A DNA stretch of 64,000 nt from Gigantopelta aegis (taxonomy: Eukaryota > Mollusca > Gastropoda > Neomphalida > Peltospiridae). The position numbers were made by a program, and so were the translations under genes. The DNA is taken from assembly GCF_016097555.1 (NCBI RefSeq), contig NC_054711.1:32252553-32316552 (forward strand). Direction: 5' to 3'. Of this stretch, positions 12,306 through 23,822 are shown in pieces (positions within the stretch are counted from its first letter, which is position 1; each line of letters opens with the position of its first letter). Under the pieces are notes generated by a model. The model was not told the DNA's origin. It saw only the letters and a program-made list of their open reading frames with translations, and searched no databases.

Positions 12306-12624
12306 TGGGGAAATATTTAGCTCAGTCGGTTGAGTTCTGGCTTGATGTGCTTACCTCGCAGGATCGAACCACCTCAGTGGATCCACTCAACTGATTGTTT
12401 TTCTTTTCTCGTTCCAACCAGTTCACCACAACTGGTCAAAGGCCGTGGTATGTGCTTTCCTGTCTGTGCGAAAGTGCATATAAAAGATCATTTGCTGCAT
12501 TAAGAACAATGTATTGGGTTTCCTCTGATGACTACGAGTCAGAATTACCAAATGTTTGACATCCAATAGCCAATGATTGATTAATCAATGTGCTCTAGTG
12601 GTGTTGTTAAACAAAAACAAGACT
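12306..12624 (+). mobile_element. SINE, head H5 with tail T2
   Basis: Different tRNA-like head (ATTTAGCTCAGTCGGTTGAG with CAGGATCGAACCACC) joined to the shared core and to tail T2. Confidence 0.75.
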
Positions 12625-12767
12625 TTAAGCATGTTCAAGAGGGCGAGCGATCACGGTTGCTTGCTAGACTGGCTTTTGCGTCTACAATCAAATGAATGTA
12701 ATGCGATAGAAGACGATAGTACCAATCATATTGTTCGCGATCACTCCATAGGTTAAACAAAAAAGAA

Positions 12768-13092
12768 GAAAGCAATGTTTTATTTAACGACACACTCAAA
12801 ACATTTTATTTACAGTTATATGGCGTCGGACATATGATTAAGGACCACACAGATATTGAGAGAGGAAACCCGCTGTTGCCACTTCATGGGCTACTCTGTT
12901 TGATTAGCAGCAAGGGATCTTTTATATCCACCATCCCACAGACAGGCTAGTACATACCACGGCCTTTGATATACCAGTCGTGGTGCACTGGCTGGAACGA
13001 GAAATAGCCCAATGGGCACACCGACGGGGATCGATCCCAGACAGACCGCGCATCGAGAGAGCGCTTAACCACTGGACTACGCCCTGTCCCCC
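12768..13092 (-). mobile_element. SINE, head H1 with tail T1, full length
   Basis: Complete copy on the minus strand, ending 30 bases from the exon 3 donor. Confidence 0.85.
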
Positions 13093-13121
13093 CATCCCAC
13101 CCATAGGTTAGAAAGTCTTAC

Positions 13122-13268
13122 CGCAGTGACACCACGTCTTAGCGAACCCAGTGACGTTATCCGTGTGAAGACTCATGGAGTCCCCGGCACTACAGCAATA
13201 CTCGACGCCGTGCACGGTCCCGATGTTCTTCGACCCCTTACACTTGTCACCAGTCTCACAGATATAGG
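13122..13268 (-). CDS. Exon 3 (six-cysteine unit) of secreted cysteine-rich protein gene
   Basis: This is a 147-nt symmetric 1-1 exon. The acceptor is TTTGTTTTCAG (AG at 13270-13269) and the donor GTAAGA begins at 13121. It encodes YICETGDKCKGS followed by YCCSAGDSMS and WCHC, giving C-x5-C-x14-CC-x20-C-x-C, the same framework as the two terminal exons. The exon sits exactly at the edge of a 1.5 kb minisatellite, and its first 30 or so bases plus the upstream polypyrimidine tract resemble the repeat unit. The symmetric phases would let this exon be skipped or duplicated without breaking frame. Confidence 0.65.
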
Positions 13269-13270
13269 CT

Positions 13271-14791
13271 GAAAACAAACAGATAAGTATACTGAAAGTG
13301 TGATCCTTTACACGTGTCACACTTATAGACTGAAAATAAACATAATATACTGAAAATGTGATCCTTTACACGTGTCACACATATATACTGAAAATAAACA
13401 GATAAGTATACTGAAACTGATCCTTTACACGTGTCACACAAATAGACTGAAAACAAACAGATAAGTATACTGAAAGTGTTATCCTTTACACGTGTCACAC
13501 AAATAGACTGAAAATAAACAGATAAGTATACTGAAAGTGTGATCCTTTACACGTGTCACACATATATACTGAAAATAAACAGATAAGTATACTGAAACTG
13601 ATCCTTTACACGTGTCACACAAATAGACTGAAAATAAACAGATAAGAATACTGAAAGTGTTATCCTTTACACGTGTCACACATATATACTGAAAATAAAC
13701 AGATAAATATACTGAAACTGATCCTTTACACGTGTCACACATATATACTGAAAATAAACAGATAAATATACTGAATAAATATACTGAAAGTGTGATCCTT
13801 TACACGTGTCACACAAATAGACTGAAAACAAACAGATAAGTATACTGAAAGTGTTATCCTTTACACGTGTCACACAAATAGACTGAAAATAAACAGATAA
13901 GTATACTGAAAGTGTGATCCTTTACACGTGTCACACATATATACTGAAAATAAACAGATAAGTATACTGAAACTGATCCTTTACACGTGTCACACAAATA
14001 GACTGAAAATAAACAGATAAGTATACTGAAAGTGTTATCCTTTACACGTGTCACACATATATACTGAGAATAAACAGATAAATATACTGAAACTGATCCT
14101 TTACACGTGTCACACATATATACTGAAAATAAACAGATAAATATACTGAATAAATATACTGAAAGTGTGATCCTTTACACGTGTCACACAAATAGACTGA
14201 AAATAAACAGATAAGTATACTGAAAGTGTTATCCTTTACACGTGTCACACATATATACTGAAAATAAACAGATAAGTATACTGAAACTGATCCTTTACAC
14301 ATGTCACACAAATAGACTGAAAATAAACAGATAAATATACTGAAAGTGTGATCCTTTACTGAAAATAAACAGATAAGTATACTGAAAGTGTTATCCTTTA
14401 CACGTGTCACACAAACAGACTGAAAATAAACAGATAAGTATACTGAAAGTGTTATCTTTTACACGTGTCACACAAATAGACTGAAAATAAACAGATAAGT
14501 ATACTGAAAGTGTAATCCTTTACACGTGTCACACAAATAGACTGAAAATAAACATCATATTCTGAAAGTGTGATCCTTTACACGTGTCACACATATAGAC
14601 TGAAAATAAACAGATAAATATACTGAAAGTGTGATCCTTTACACGTGTCACACAAATAGACTGGAAATTAACAGATAAATATACTGAAAGTGTGATCCTT
14701 TACACGTGTCACATATATATACTGAAAATAAACAGATAAGCATTCTGAAAGTGTGATTATTTACACTTGTCTCCAGTGTCACACACGCAGA
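13271..14791. repeat. About 62-bp minisatellite derived from exon 3 acceptor edge
   Basis: Roughly 24 tandem copies of a 57-66 bp unit run to 14.8 kb, with the core ATCCTTTACACGTGTCACAC then ACTGAAAATAAACAGATAAG. On the minus strand each unit reads as a polypyrimidine tract plus CAG followed by an exon-like start that translates as LCDTCKGS, close to ICETGDKCKGS of exon 3. The distal unit (14760-14791) is the closest to the exon and reads CDTGDKCK in the same phase before a stop. Two unit variants, with and without AAGTGT after ACTG, alternate and suggest higher-order expansion. Confidence 0.85.
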
Positions 14792-14809
14792 CTGAAAATA
14801 TACAGAAAT

Positions 14810-15250
14810 TCACTCACTGTTTTATCATCAAATGTGAGATATACATTTTATATTTAATATATGAAATAATGGCTAAACGGAAGTTTCACTGTGTTTGATC
14901 ATCAACTGAGACATACACAGTTTATAATTAATTAATTAATGAAGTTATGACTGAATGGAAACTTTACAGTGTTTTATTATAAACTGAGATATACACATTT
15001 CACAGTTAAATTAATGAAGTTATGACTAAATGGACATTTTATAGTGTTTTATCATCAATTGAGATATACTCATTTCATAGTTAAATTAATGAAGTTATGA
15101 CTAAATGAAAATTTCAAATGTTTTATCATCCACTGTTAGATATACTCATTATGATTTTATAATTAATTAATGAAGTTAAGGTTAAATGGAAGTTTTATCA
15201 TGAACTGTGAGGTATATACATTTTGTAATTAACAAATGAAGTAATAAGTG
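14810..15250. repeat. Degenerate 75-100 bp AT-rich tandem repeat
   Basis: About five diverged copies of a block carrying GTTTTATCATCAACTGAGAT, then ATACACATTT, then TTAATGAAGTTATGACTAAATG. It adjoins the 62-bp minisatellite. The copies vary in spacing and the block is noncoding. Confidence 0.6.
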
Positions 15251-15339
15251 AATGGAAATTTAAGCAATAAACATTTTAAAGTTGCAGTCTCGCTATACAT
15301 TGGCTATCATCATTTAATATTGTAAAACATAAATACTAC

Positions 15340-15535
15340 TACAGGTTTAATAAAGTCAGATAATTAATTAATCATTGGCTATTGTGTATCAAACATTTGA
15401 TAACAATGCATATAGAATAAAAATAAAAAACCCGCTACATTTGTATCATTAGAGTCAAGGGGTGTTTTATATGCACTTTCCCACAAACAGGACAACACAT
15501 ACCACTGTCTTTGATGTACCAGTCTTGTGGCGCTA
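15340..15535 (-). mobile_element. SINE, T2 tail, degraded
   Basis: ATTGGCTATTGTGTATCAAA and AACAGGACAACACATACCAC keep the family pattern. Confidence 0.55.
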
Positions 15536-15654
15536 GTTTCACAGTGTCTAACCATCGACTGTTAGATATATACTTTTGAGTGGATAAACATCTTAAAGGT
15601 GCAATCTCGCGTCCCTATTCTATAACATCATAATACATAATACAGCTACAAAAT

Positions 15655-15875
15655 TAAAGTTTTTTTTTGTTTAACGACACTACTAGAGCACACTGAGTAA
15701 TTAAGCATCGGCTATTGGATGTGATAAATTAATAATCCTGAGATATAGCCTTACAGAAAACACACTACCTTATCACCATCACAAACAATGGATCTTTTAT
15801 AATTAATATCCCACAAACAGGATAACACATACCACAGCCTTTGACATACCAGTCGCGGGGAGGCTGCTTTCATAG
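15655..15875 (-). mobile_element. SINE, T2 tail, degraded
   Basis: TTTAACGACACTACTAGAGC and the TTTGACATACCAGTCGCGG core are present; the head is lost. Confidence 0.65.
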
Positions 15876-15974
15876 TGCTTAGCCATCGACTATGAGATAT
15901 AAACATTTTATAATTAACAAATGAAGTGATGTACCCTAACAGAAATTTGAACATTCATAAATTTTAAGTCGGAC

Positions 15975-16197
15975 AATTTCTCGTCCAGGCCAGTGCACTA
16001 CGACTGGTACACCAAATACCATGGTATATGCTGTCCTGTCTGTTGGATGGTGCATATAAAATATCCCTTACCACTAATGGAAAACTGTATCGGGTTTCCT
16101 CTCTAAGACTATACGTAGGCATTACTTAATGTTTTACTTCCAATAACAGATGATTAATAAACCAATGTGCTCTAGTGGTGTCGTTAAACAAAACAAA
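15975..16197 (+). mobile_element. SINE, core plus T2 tail
   Basis: GCCAGTGCACTACGACTGGT through GCTCTAGTGGTGTCGTTAAA. The head is truncated. Confidence 0.75.
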
Positions 16198-16284
16198 CGT
16201 TACCTTTTAAAGTCAGATTAGCACGACAGTGACAACAAATCGCTTGAAAAGATTCTGAGCATATATTATACAAGGTATGCATGT

Positions 16285-16590
16285 ATTTTGTTTTGTTTAA
16301 CGACACCACTACAGCACATTGATATATTAATCATCGGCTATTGGATGTCAAACATTTGGTAATTTTGAAATACAGTCTTAGAGAGGAAACCCGCTACATT
16401 TTTCCATTCGTAGCAAGGAATCTTTTATAATATGCACCATCCCACAGACAGAGTAGCACATACCACGACCTTTGATATACCAGTCGTTGTGCACTGGCTG
16501 GAACGAGAAATGGGCCCACTGACGGGGGTCGATCCCAGACCGACCGCGCATCAAGCGAACGCTTTACCACAGGGTTACGTCTCGCCCCGT
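16285..16590 (-). mobile_element. SINE, head H1 with tail T2, full length
   Basis: Complete minus-strand copy ending in the GGGGCGAGACGTAACCCTGT head. Confidence 0.8.
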
Positions 16591-16730
16591 AACTGAATTA
16601 GAGCTAGGTAATCATGACCCAGAAAACTCTCCAGTGAGCAAGTACTGAAAGATACCAATGAGGAAAGCATGAGAACCATCATCTCCAGAAGACGGTGGAA
16701 GTGGATTGGCCATGTGCTCCGAAAAGAAAG

Positions 16731-17111
16731 AAAGAAATGTTTTATTTAACGACGCACTCAACACATTTTATTTACGGTTATATGGCGTCAGACATATGGT
16801 TAAGGACCACACAGATTTTGAGAGAAAACCCGCTGTCGCCATTACATGGGCTACTCTTCCGATTGGCAGCAAGGGATCTTTTATTTGCGCTTGCCACAGG
16901 CAGGATAGCACAAACCATGGCCTTTGTTGAACCAGTTATGGATCACTGGTCGGTGCAAGTGGTTTACACCTACCCACTGAGCCTTGTGGAGCACTCACTC
17001 AGGGTTTGGAGTCGATATCTGGATTAAAAATCCCATGCCTCGACTGGGATCCGAACCCAGTACCTACCAGCCTGTAGACCGATGGCCTGCCACGACGCCA
17101 CCGAGGCCGGT
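16731..17111 (-). mobile_element. SINE, head H2 with tail T1, with 14-bp TSD
   Basis: Flanked by TGCTCCGAAAAGAA on both sides (about 16715-16728 and 17111-17124), a clean target-site duplication proving retroposition into the LINE remnant. Confidence 0.9.
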
Positions 17112-17224
17112 GCTCCGAAAAGAAGACACATCTATCACCAGAACTGCAGTGCGCTGGACCCCTGAAGGGAAACGAAAGAGGACGTCCGAAAACAACATGG
17201 CGCCGAACAGTGGAACAGAGATGA

Positions 17225-17392
17225 AGGAAGGAAAGGAAATGTTTTATTTAACAACGCACTCAACACATTTTATTTACGGTTATATGGCGTCGGACATATG
17301 GTTAAGGACCACACAAAATTCATTTGCTACTCTTTTCGATTAGCAGCAAGGGATCTTTGATATGCACGATCCCACAGACAGGATAGCACAGG
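17225..17392 (-). mobile_element. SINE 3' half, tail T1
   Basis: T1 tail and core to GACAGGATAGCACA, with an internal deletion. Second SINE in the same LINE remnant. Confidence 0.75.
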
Positions 17393-17550
17393 ACACAATT
17401 GGGGCAAGGGATAGACCGGCGTGGACGAACTTCATCGCTGCCCTAAATACCATTAGGCGTGACTAGAAATGAGTAACCCATGAGTCAGAATGTTTGCAAA
17501 ACGTCTTGTGATAAAGATCGTTAGGTGAAGACAAACATAAAGACAATGTA

Positions 17551-17901
17551 TTAAAGGGACGTACCCTAGTTTCAACCCGTGAAAATTAACACTAAATTTA
17601 GTTAATCTACAAACCTGTAACACATTTTGATAAAGTTACAATTGAGTGAAACATGAGTCTGTGACTTTGAAATGGTGAAATACCCTCTAAAAATAGACAA
17701 AAACTCTACTCCATAATTGTTTCTTCTCAGACGCACTTTGCGATATTAAAAACACACAAGGATGATCAAAAACACTTCGAATGTACGGAGATGGATAATC
17801 TAAACGATATAATCTAAGTAAAGTATGATTTCAGTTATCAAAAATGGTTCTAATAGTAAAAAATATGCCTTAGTATTTAAAACTAGGGCGTGTCCCTTTA
17901 A
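17551..17901. mobile_element. TTAA-ended MITE, subfamily B
   Basis: Starts TTAAAGGGACGTACCCTAGT and ends AACTAGGGCGTGTCCCTTTA then A. A related single end lies at 17955-18010. Confidence 0.7.
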
Positions 17902-18009
17902 TATATTTCAAGTGAGTGAACTGAAAGGGAGTTTTTTGAATATTGGGCGCAATTTTAAAGTGACAGACCTTAGTTTTTAAACACTACGACGTATTTTGCA
18001 CTCTTAAAG

Positions 18010-18620
18010 CCATGTTTTTAATAATTTAAATTAGAAGTACTTACATTGTGTTATTTAGAATAATGTTTTTAATGTGTAAAATATAAGCCTCGTGTAGTTA
18101 ATAGGAATTTGTCTCGGGAGAGCCTCGACAAATATCGATTAACAAAGGCTCGGTTGATAATTTCCATATTAAAAGAAACTCGTGAAGAATCCTCTACATA
18201 TGTTGTAATAAAACATATATAAACAATCATCAGCATAAACATAAACAAGTGGATGTGTATTTGGAGGATGGACAGTTATACATGTTGCGGTCTTAAATAT
18301 AATTCACATTTTAAATATTTTCCAAGGTTACAAAGTTGTTTTCTATTCTGAACAGACAGTGATTGTATTAGTTTAAAAACAGTTGATCTTGACCAGTAGT
18401 ATTTGCTTTTTTACACAATATGCGAACATGAAAATACAATGGACATATTAAAATAAAAATGAAATTCATCTTCAGTGTCATCCCTATTACACATTCGACA
18501 TTTTCTCTGTGATCGTTCAGTTCCATATCTTCCTTGTTCAATAATTAATTAGTGTGATGAAACGACACCATTTTGTGATAAGAGATGAATAACAAATAGG
18601 TAATGATATCCTCAGATAAC
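18010..18620. other. Intron sequence, no feature seen
   Basis: Minus-strand intron downstream of the signal exon. AT-rich, nothing assigned. Confidence 0.4.
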
Positions 18621-18623
18621 ATT

Positions 18624-18997
18624 TTAAAGGGACATTCCTGAGTTTGCTGCAATTTTTCTGATGTTATCAACTAACAGAGACGTTTTAGCGATTGTAATTA
18701 CATATCAAATATTTTTTTCTACATAAAATATTAATGGCTGTGTATTAAACGTGTTTCCGATCGTTCTAATATTTGTATTAGGTTAAATTTCATCTTATTT
18801 CCTAAAATTTAATTTTTTTTTTAGACAAAATCAAGTTTGTGCTTCGTATAAGTATTAAGACGCCCAGAAACGCATTGAATATACAAACACGGATATTCTA
18901 AACAAGAAAATGTATTTAATATGTCAGTTTAATCGTAGAAATATTTTATCAGTCGGAAACATCTTACAATGCAGCAAACTCAGGAATGTCTCTTGAA
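18624..18997. mobile_element. TTAA-ended MITE, subfamily A
   Basis: TTAAAGGGACATTCCTGAGT at the left, AACTCAGGAATGTCTCTTGA at the right. It lies about 45 bases from the signal-exon donor. Confidence 0.75.
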
Positions 18998-19042
18998 CAG
19001 TTGAAACTTTACGTACTGAATGAATAAAAATTAGATTCTTAC

Positions 19043-19137
19043 TTCCTGGAGCTGCTCGTATTGCAGAACACGCCACAGCCAAGCTGGACAGCACGACGGC
19101 TGCAACAATGTACATGTTGTCGTAGTTGATGAAAAAT
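19043..19137 (-). CDS. Exon 2: signal-peptide exon of secreted cysteine-rich protein gene
   Basis: A minus-strand exon lies between the acceptor TTTCTTTCAG (AG at 19139-19138) and the donor GTAAGA beginning at 19042. The ATG is at 19115-19113; the 22 nt before it would be 5'UTR. It encodes MYIVAAVVLSSLAVACSA followed by IRAAPG: a short N-region, a hydrophobic core and an A-x-A-like cleavage site, a typical secretory signal peptide. The coding part is 73 nt and leaves phase 1, which matches the acceptors at 13268, 11196 and 924. An acceptor before the ATG implies an upstream noncoding exon; a donor at 23256 is a candidate. Confidence 0.6.
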
Positions 19138-19239
19138 CTGAAAGAAAAACTGATGATTAGAAATACACTTTCGTCCTGAACCGCAAAAAAGAAAAAAAGA
19201 AAAGAGTTACATATAAAATTAAATAGTAATGACAATAGA

Positions 19240-19655
19240 GGTGATGGTGACGCTGTTTATGGTGCGACCATGGCGATGGTGATGATAATTGTTGTGATGA
19301 CGACGACGACAATAATAATGATAATGATAATGATAATAACGACTATGAAAATGAGAAGATGATTATAATGATTATCATCACGACGACGACAACGATGATA
19401 ATTATTTTTTTGATGTCGAGATGTTGTTGTTGATGATGATGATGATGATGACGTTGTTTGTTGATGATGATGATGGATCTAGTGAAGATGAGTCATGAGG
19501 ATGATGATGATGATGGTTGTGGCGGTCGTAAAGATGATGGTGGTCAAAACGATCAGACTATGATGATGATTATTATTACAATGATGATGATGATTGTAAA
19601 GATTATGATGATGATGGTGATGATGATGATGATGATGATGATGATGGCAGCAGCA
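19240..19655. repeat. (GAT)n-rich imperfect microsatellite
   Basis: GAT/GAC triplets on plus throughout, poly-Met/Asp frames. Noncoding. Confidence 0.85.
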
Positions 19656-19909
19656 GGGTTTTTTCGCTCACCTCGCACACCAAGTGTAGTAAGTACAGTG
19701 TGTTACGGAACTGATAGCCGTGGTATATAAAGTAAATCCGGAATGTCGTTTAGCAAACGTGCCTGTCTTTCTTTTCTCGTTTATTGTAACTAATGACCCC
19801 GTCTAGGCGCGCTGACGCGAACAAGGCCAATGTGACCTGCTTTTCATACAAGACACATACGTCAGTGAGGTCATCCTCTATCGACCTTTACAGTAGTGCT
19901 AAAAGAGTC

Positions 19910-20065
19910 TTGGGGCGGGACGTAGCACAATGGTAAAGCAATCGCTTCGTGCGCGATCGGTCTGGGATCGATCCCTGTCGGTGAGACCATTGGACTATTT
20001 CTAGTTCCAGCCAGTGCACCACGACTGGTTTAACAAAGGCTGCGGTATGTGCTATGCTCCAATCG
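19910..20065 (+). mobile_element. SINE 5' half, head H1
   Basis: TTGGGGCGGGACGTAGCACA with B-box GGGATCGATCCCTG; the tail is lost. Confidence 0.75.
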
Positions 20066-20540
20066 TCAGTACATCTCGCAACTTCCGGTTTGACGATATT
20101 GTCATGCATTAAGTAATAATTAGCTATAATTTATTTACAGTTTCTGTTCATTTTGCTAAATGCCTTTAGATAATGAGCTGAAATTTTGTATATACCTTTA
20201 TCATGTACTGTTACATATTTTGTTTTTCTTTCATGGTGATTTATCCATTTTAGACAGAGTTATGTCCTTTGAAAATTTGCTTTTCGGACTTTTGATTTGT
20301 TTTGCAATTGCCTGAAGATATTTAGATGACATTTTGTATATAGCTTTATCACGCACTGTTACAGATAAAGTTTTTCGCAGATTTATTTTCCTTGAATTTA
20401 GGAAACACGAAACTTTGTGGGACCCGTTAGGTCCATTTCTGTTTTATAGTTTACGTAAATGACATAGCCCGATGAGTTTAATTGTGTAAGTCCATTACTT
20501 GTAGATGACATTGGTCTAACAACATAGCAATCAAATGGCG
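20066..20540. other. No gene seen
   Basis: T-rich sequence with a weak internal duplication (TTTATCATGTACTGTTACA and TTTATCACGCACTGTTACA). Confidence 0.4.
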
Positions 20541-20915
20541 TAAAGGGAATTCCTGAGTTTGCTGCATTGTAAGGTGTTTCCGACTTATACAATATTTCTA
20601 CGATTAAACTTACATATCAAATATATTTTCTTGTTTAGAATATCATGTCTGTATATTCAATGTGTTTCTGGTCGTCTTAATATTTGTAAGAAACCCCAAC
20701 TGGATTTTGTCTTCAAATAATTTCGTACGTACGAAAAAAAAGAGAAGATTTTAGGAAAAAAAAAGAAGAAATTTAACCTAGTACAAATATTAGAACGATC
20801 AGAAACACGTTTAATATACAGCTACTAATATTTTATGCAGAAAAATATATTTGATATGTAATTACAATCGCAAAATGTCTCTGTTAGTCGATAACATCTT
20901 CAAAATTGCAGAATC
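20541..20915. mobile_element. MITE subfamily A, right end decayed
   Basis: TAAAGGGAATTCCTGAGTTT start and the shared interior (TACGTACGAAAAAAA). Confidence 0.65.
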
Positions 20916-21057
20916 TGATTACAATTAAAATCAACAACTAGTCACATTTAACTCTAACAAAACTCACGAATATTATTCGTGAAAACTGACATTAACGTAT
21001 TCTGTGCAAATATCTTGTATTTTGAAATTAGACGTATTAATATAAAAAAAAACTGTT

Positions 21058-21289
21058 TTCTTTTATGACACCACTAGAGCACATTGATTTATTAATCATC
21101 AGCTTTTGTATGTCAAACATTTGGTAATTTTGACTTTTAGTCTTAGAAAGAAAACCCGCTACATTTTTCCATTACTAGCAAGGGATCTTTATATGTACCA
21201 TCCCACAGACAGGATAGCACATACCGCGGCCATTGGTATACCAGTCGTGGTGCACTGGCTGGAGCGAGAAATAGCACAATGTGCTATTA
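21058..21289 (-). mobile_element. SINE with T2 tail
   Basis: T2 tail to GAGCGAGAAATAGCACAATG; the tRNA head is missing. Confidence 0.75.
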
Positions 21290-21497
21290 AAATAACGCAG
21301 ACACATACATATTTAGACCTAACATTCACCTATAATGCAAAATGGACAAATCATATTCACAATATATGTAAATCAGCGTCAACTATTGTTTTTGTACTGA
21401 AGAAATATAAGAATTCTCTAAATCGACAAATGCTGATGCAAATATTTACAATATTCATATGTTCTGTGTTAAAATATTATGTGTCCGAGGTTTGCGA

Positions 21498-21498
<1 letters not shown>
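21290..21498 (+). mobile_element. LINE RT C-terminal fragment
   Basis: The frame reads QTHTYLDLTFTYNAKWTNHI, HNICKSASTIVFVLKKYKN and FTIFICSVLKYYVSEVCD, matching the post-RT region (YLG..., W..HI..I..KA..., R..Y..FI.P.LEYASEVWD) of CR1/Jockey-type LINEs. It is cut off by a G-run at 21500. Confidence 0.65.

Positions 21499-21532
<34 letters not shown>
21499..21532. repeat. Poly-G run
   Basis: More than 30 consecutive G with an adjoining GCAGGCTGGCTTTTGCCCGA block that recurs near 53790. Confidence 0.9.
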
Positions 21533-21533
<1 letters not shown>

Positions 21534-21589
21534 GAGGCAGGCTGGCTTTTGCCCGAATTAAACGAAAATACCCGAATAAGGAAAACAGA

Positions 21590-21855
21590 AGAAAGAAGTG
21601 TTTTATTTAACGACGTACTCAACACATTTTATTTACGGTTATATGGCGTCAGACATATGGTTAAGGACCACACAGATTTTGAGAGGAAACCCGCTGTCGC
21701 CACTACCTGGGCTACTCTTTCCGATTAGCAGCAAGGGATCTTTTATTTGCGCTTCCCACAGGTAGGATAGCACAAACCATGGCCTTTGTTGAACCAGTTA
21801 TGGATCACTGGTCGGTGTAAGTGGTTTACACCTACCCATTGAGCCTTGCGGAGCT
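21590..21855 (-). mobile_element. SINE with tail T1 and H2-type body, truncated
   Basis: T1 tail through ACCTACCCATTGAGCCTTGC; the head is absent. Confidence 0.8.
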
Positions 21856-21869
21856 CGTATTAGCATTAC

Positions 21870-23240
21870 TGCCAAACAGATATATAGGGTTGCAAACGAA
21901 TCACTACGCATTTTAACGTGAGGGTAGAATGATGGTAAAAAGGTCTCAGGTTAGCACATTTTCCCCGAACATCTGTATCATTTTTGCACCAATACTAGGA
22001 GGCAGTTGTTCCCCCCTGCCCCCTGTCTCGTACGCTTATCAGTCAACTTTCAATTACACATCTGGTTAGAATATAGAATTTTAATTATCAGAATTATGAA
22101 CCTACTATTATACATACTTGAACAGACCATCACGTTTTACTAATGTTACTGTCAATACCTATTAAGTACCTGTTTTAAATTGTAGGATTCATATTTTCTA
22201 CAACATTCGATTGTGGATTTCATAATCGATAATCACATGGGTAGAACCAAACCAATCAATGATCTATTATAATCGATTATAGGAACACCGCTAAAAACAT
22301 CTACTTTATGTACATTTACTACATATTCTCCTTAACTATTTTATAACACCTTTCACTATGCCTGTAAATGGTTATTATATACTTGGATGTCAATTGATAA
22401 ACTATAAAGACACAGGATTAATGATTGAACTAAATGTGCACAGTAACAACGTTGTCTCCAGCTTTTTATCATTGTGAAATATTTCTCCTTAATAAAGCAT
22501 TTTATATTGCTTAAAGAGTATTGTATTTGCAAAATGAAATGGTTATATTTAGAACAATATTATCGAATACAGCTACAGAATAACAAAATGACAAACATAT
22601 TCGACAATATATAATATTTTGCTAATGAACATGTCAAAATCTGTGAATGTAAATAATTATTTCTGTGTGGCATTCATGCCCCAATGCCGCATTAAATAGC
22701 AAGTGTTTTTTTGTGTAATTGTGTACCAATGCGCGTGATGTGACTGCAAACTTCACGAGATGAGATATAAATCATATTTGACAAATACAGGACATTTTCT
22801 ATTTATTATAAAACTTTTGGCAATTTACCTTTATTTTTAAAATGCCAGCAGCAAAATAGTTCCAGCTTTCTTACAGTGAAGATAACACTTTCTAGTGACG
22901 ATAAGACACGTTAGAGTGAAACAGTGAAATTTTCACTCAAAAATGTGCTATCGTCACTAAGTGACTGATAACACTTATTTCACTGATATTTTAAGACATT
23001 TCATTAAATGTTATATAATAATAAATAATATTTTAGTAGACACATTAAAAAATCTTACTATTAAGCAACATCTGTTAGCAGCCTATTTGTATTATTAATT
23101 TAAGCAATACGTTTTGTTGATATACATTAAACCGAATACACAATTAAAAAATAGTAAAATAACTAATTTGTGTTAATATTCACAAAACGAAACCTATACA
23201 TTTTAAATAACCACTATATAATTTAATTAACAACTTTGTA
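21870..23240. other. Intron, no gene seen
   Basis: Long AT-rich stretch between the candidate 5'UTR exon and the signal exon. About 21900-22045 resembles the CCCCCTGTCTCGTACGCTTA-ended repeat. Confidence 0.45.
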
Positions 23241-23255
23241 CTAGCAGGAACTTAC

Positions 23256-23400
23256 CGAGACGTTGAATGTCGATGTGGTGTTGTTTACCAGCGCGGTGCG
23301 CAAACAACTGATGTCAAACGTGGAAACAGGTTATATTAATATGGATTCCCGCTAAGAGCCGCAAACTACCTGCGGTTTTCTCTCCTTGTTTCGCGCCGTG
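23256..23400 (-). promoter_or_regulatory. Candidate 5'UTR exon and promoter of the cysteine-rich protein gene
   Basis: On the minus strand a strong donor (CTCG then GTAAGTTC) ends a possible noncoding exon at 23256. About 75-90 nt upstream is an AT-rich ATTAATATAAC stretch that could serve as a TATA box. The signal exon at 19137 begins with an acceptor, so an upstream exon is needed. The link between the two is inferred from position and strand only. Confidence 0.3.
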
Positions 23401-23621
23401 TCGCTTTCTTTGAGTTTACTCTTCATACACCGATCACCAGCGGGGATGTTTCCCAAATAAACTGTTAGATGTTGTCGAAACACACAACACGAGTTATATA
23501 ATTCAACCCTTCTTTTTGATAGCACGCAATTGGTTGTGGTTTTTGGTTTTTATTTTCGGTCGATTTTTTGTTTCTTCTCTTCCAGTTTAAAGCCTGGACT
23601 TTAATGTGGTGTAAGTGAATT

Positions 23622-23822
23622 ACTTCAATACTTATCACATTGGATACTTTGAGTACATCAATACTTATCACATTGGATACTTTGAGTACATCAATACTTA
23701 TCACATTTGATACTTTGAGTACATCAATACTTATCACATTGGATACTTTGAGTACATCAATACTTATCACATTGGATACTTTGAGTACATCAATACTTAT
23801 CACATTTGATACTTTGAGTACT
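23622..23822. repeat. 33-bp tandem repeat, six copies
   Basis: Units carry GATACTTTGAGTACATCAAT then ACTTATCACATTG. The 33-bp length is a multiple of three, so it yields open frames on both strands that look like 11-residue peptide repeats. No start context or homology supports translation. It lies just upstream (minus-strand sense) of the candidate promoter at 23.3-23.4 kb. Confidence 0.8.

Larger units (their letters stand above)
16600..17464 (+). mobile_element. LINE 3' remnant split by two SINEs
   Basis: Host pieces 16640-16730, 17102-17235 and 17393-17464 translate to RRRWKWIGHVLRKEDTSITRT, then AVRWTPEGKRKRTSE and AWTNFIAALNTIRRD, the familiar C-terminal tail of animal LINE ORF2 proteins. 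A type III SINE with a 14-bp target duplication and a truncated type I SINE interrupt it. Short and decayed. Confidence 0.7.

Noticed and set aside
13479-14410. CDTCKGS repeat peptides as a multi-domain cysteine protein
   Set aside because: The frames shift between units and contain stops; only the exon edge similarity is meaningful.
13271-14791. CRISPR array
   Set aside because: Units are contiguous tandem repeats with no unique spacers, in a eukaryotic intron setting.
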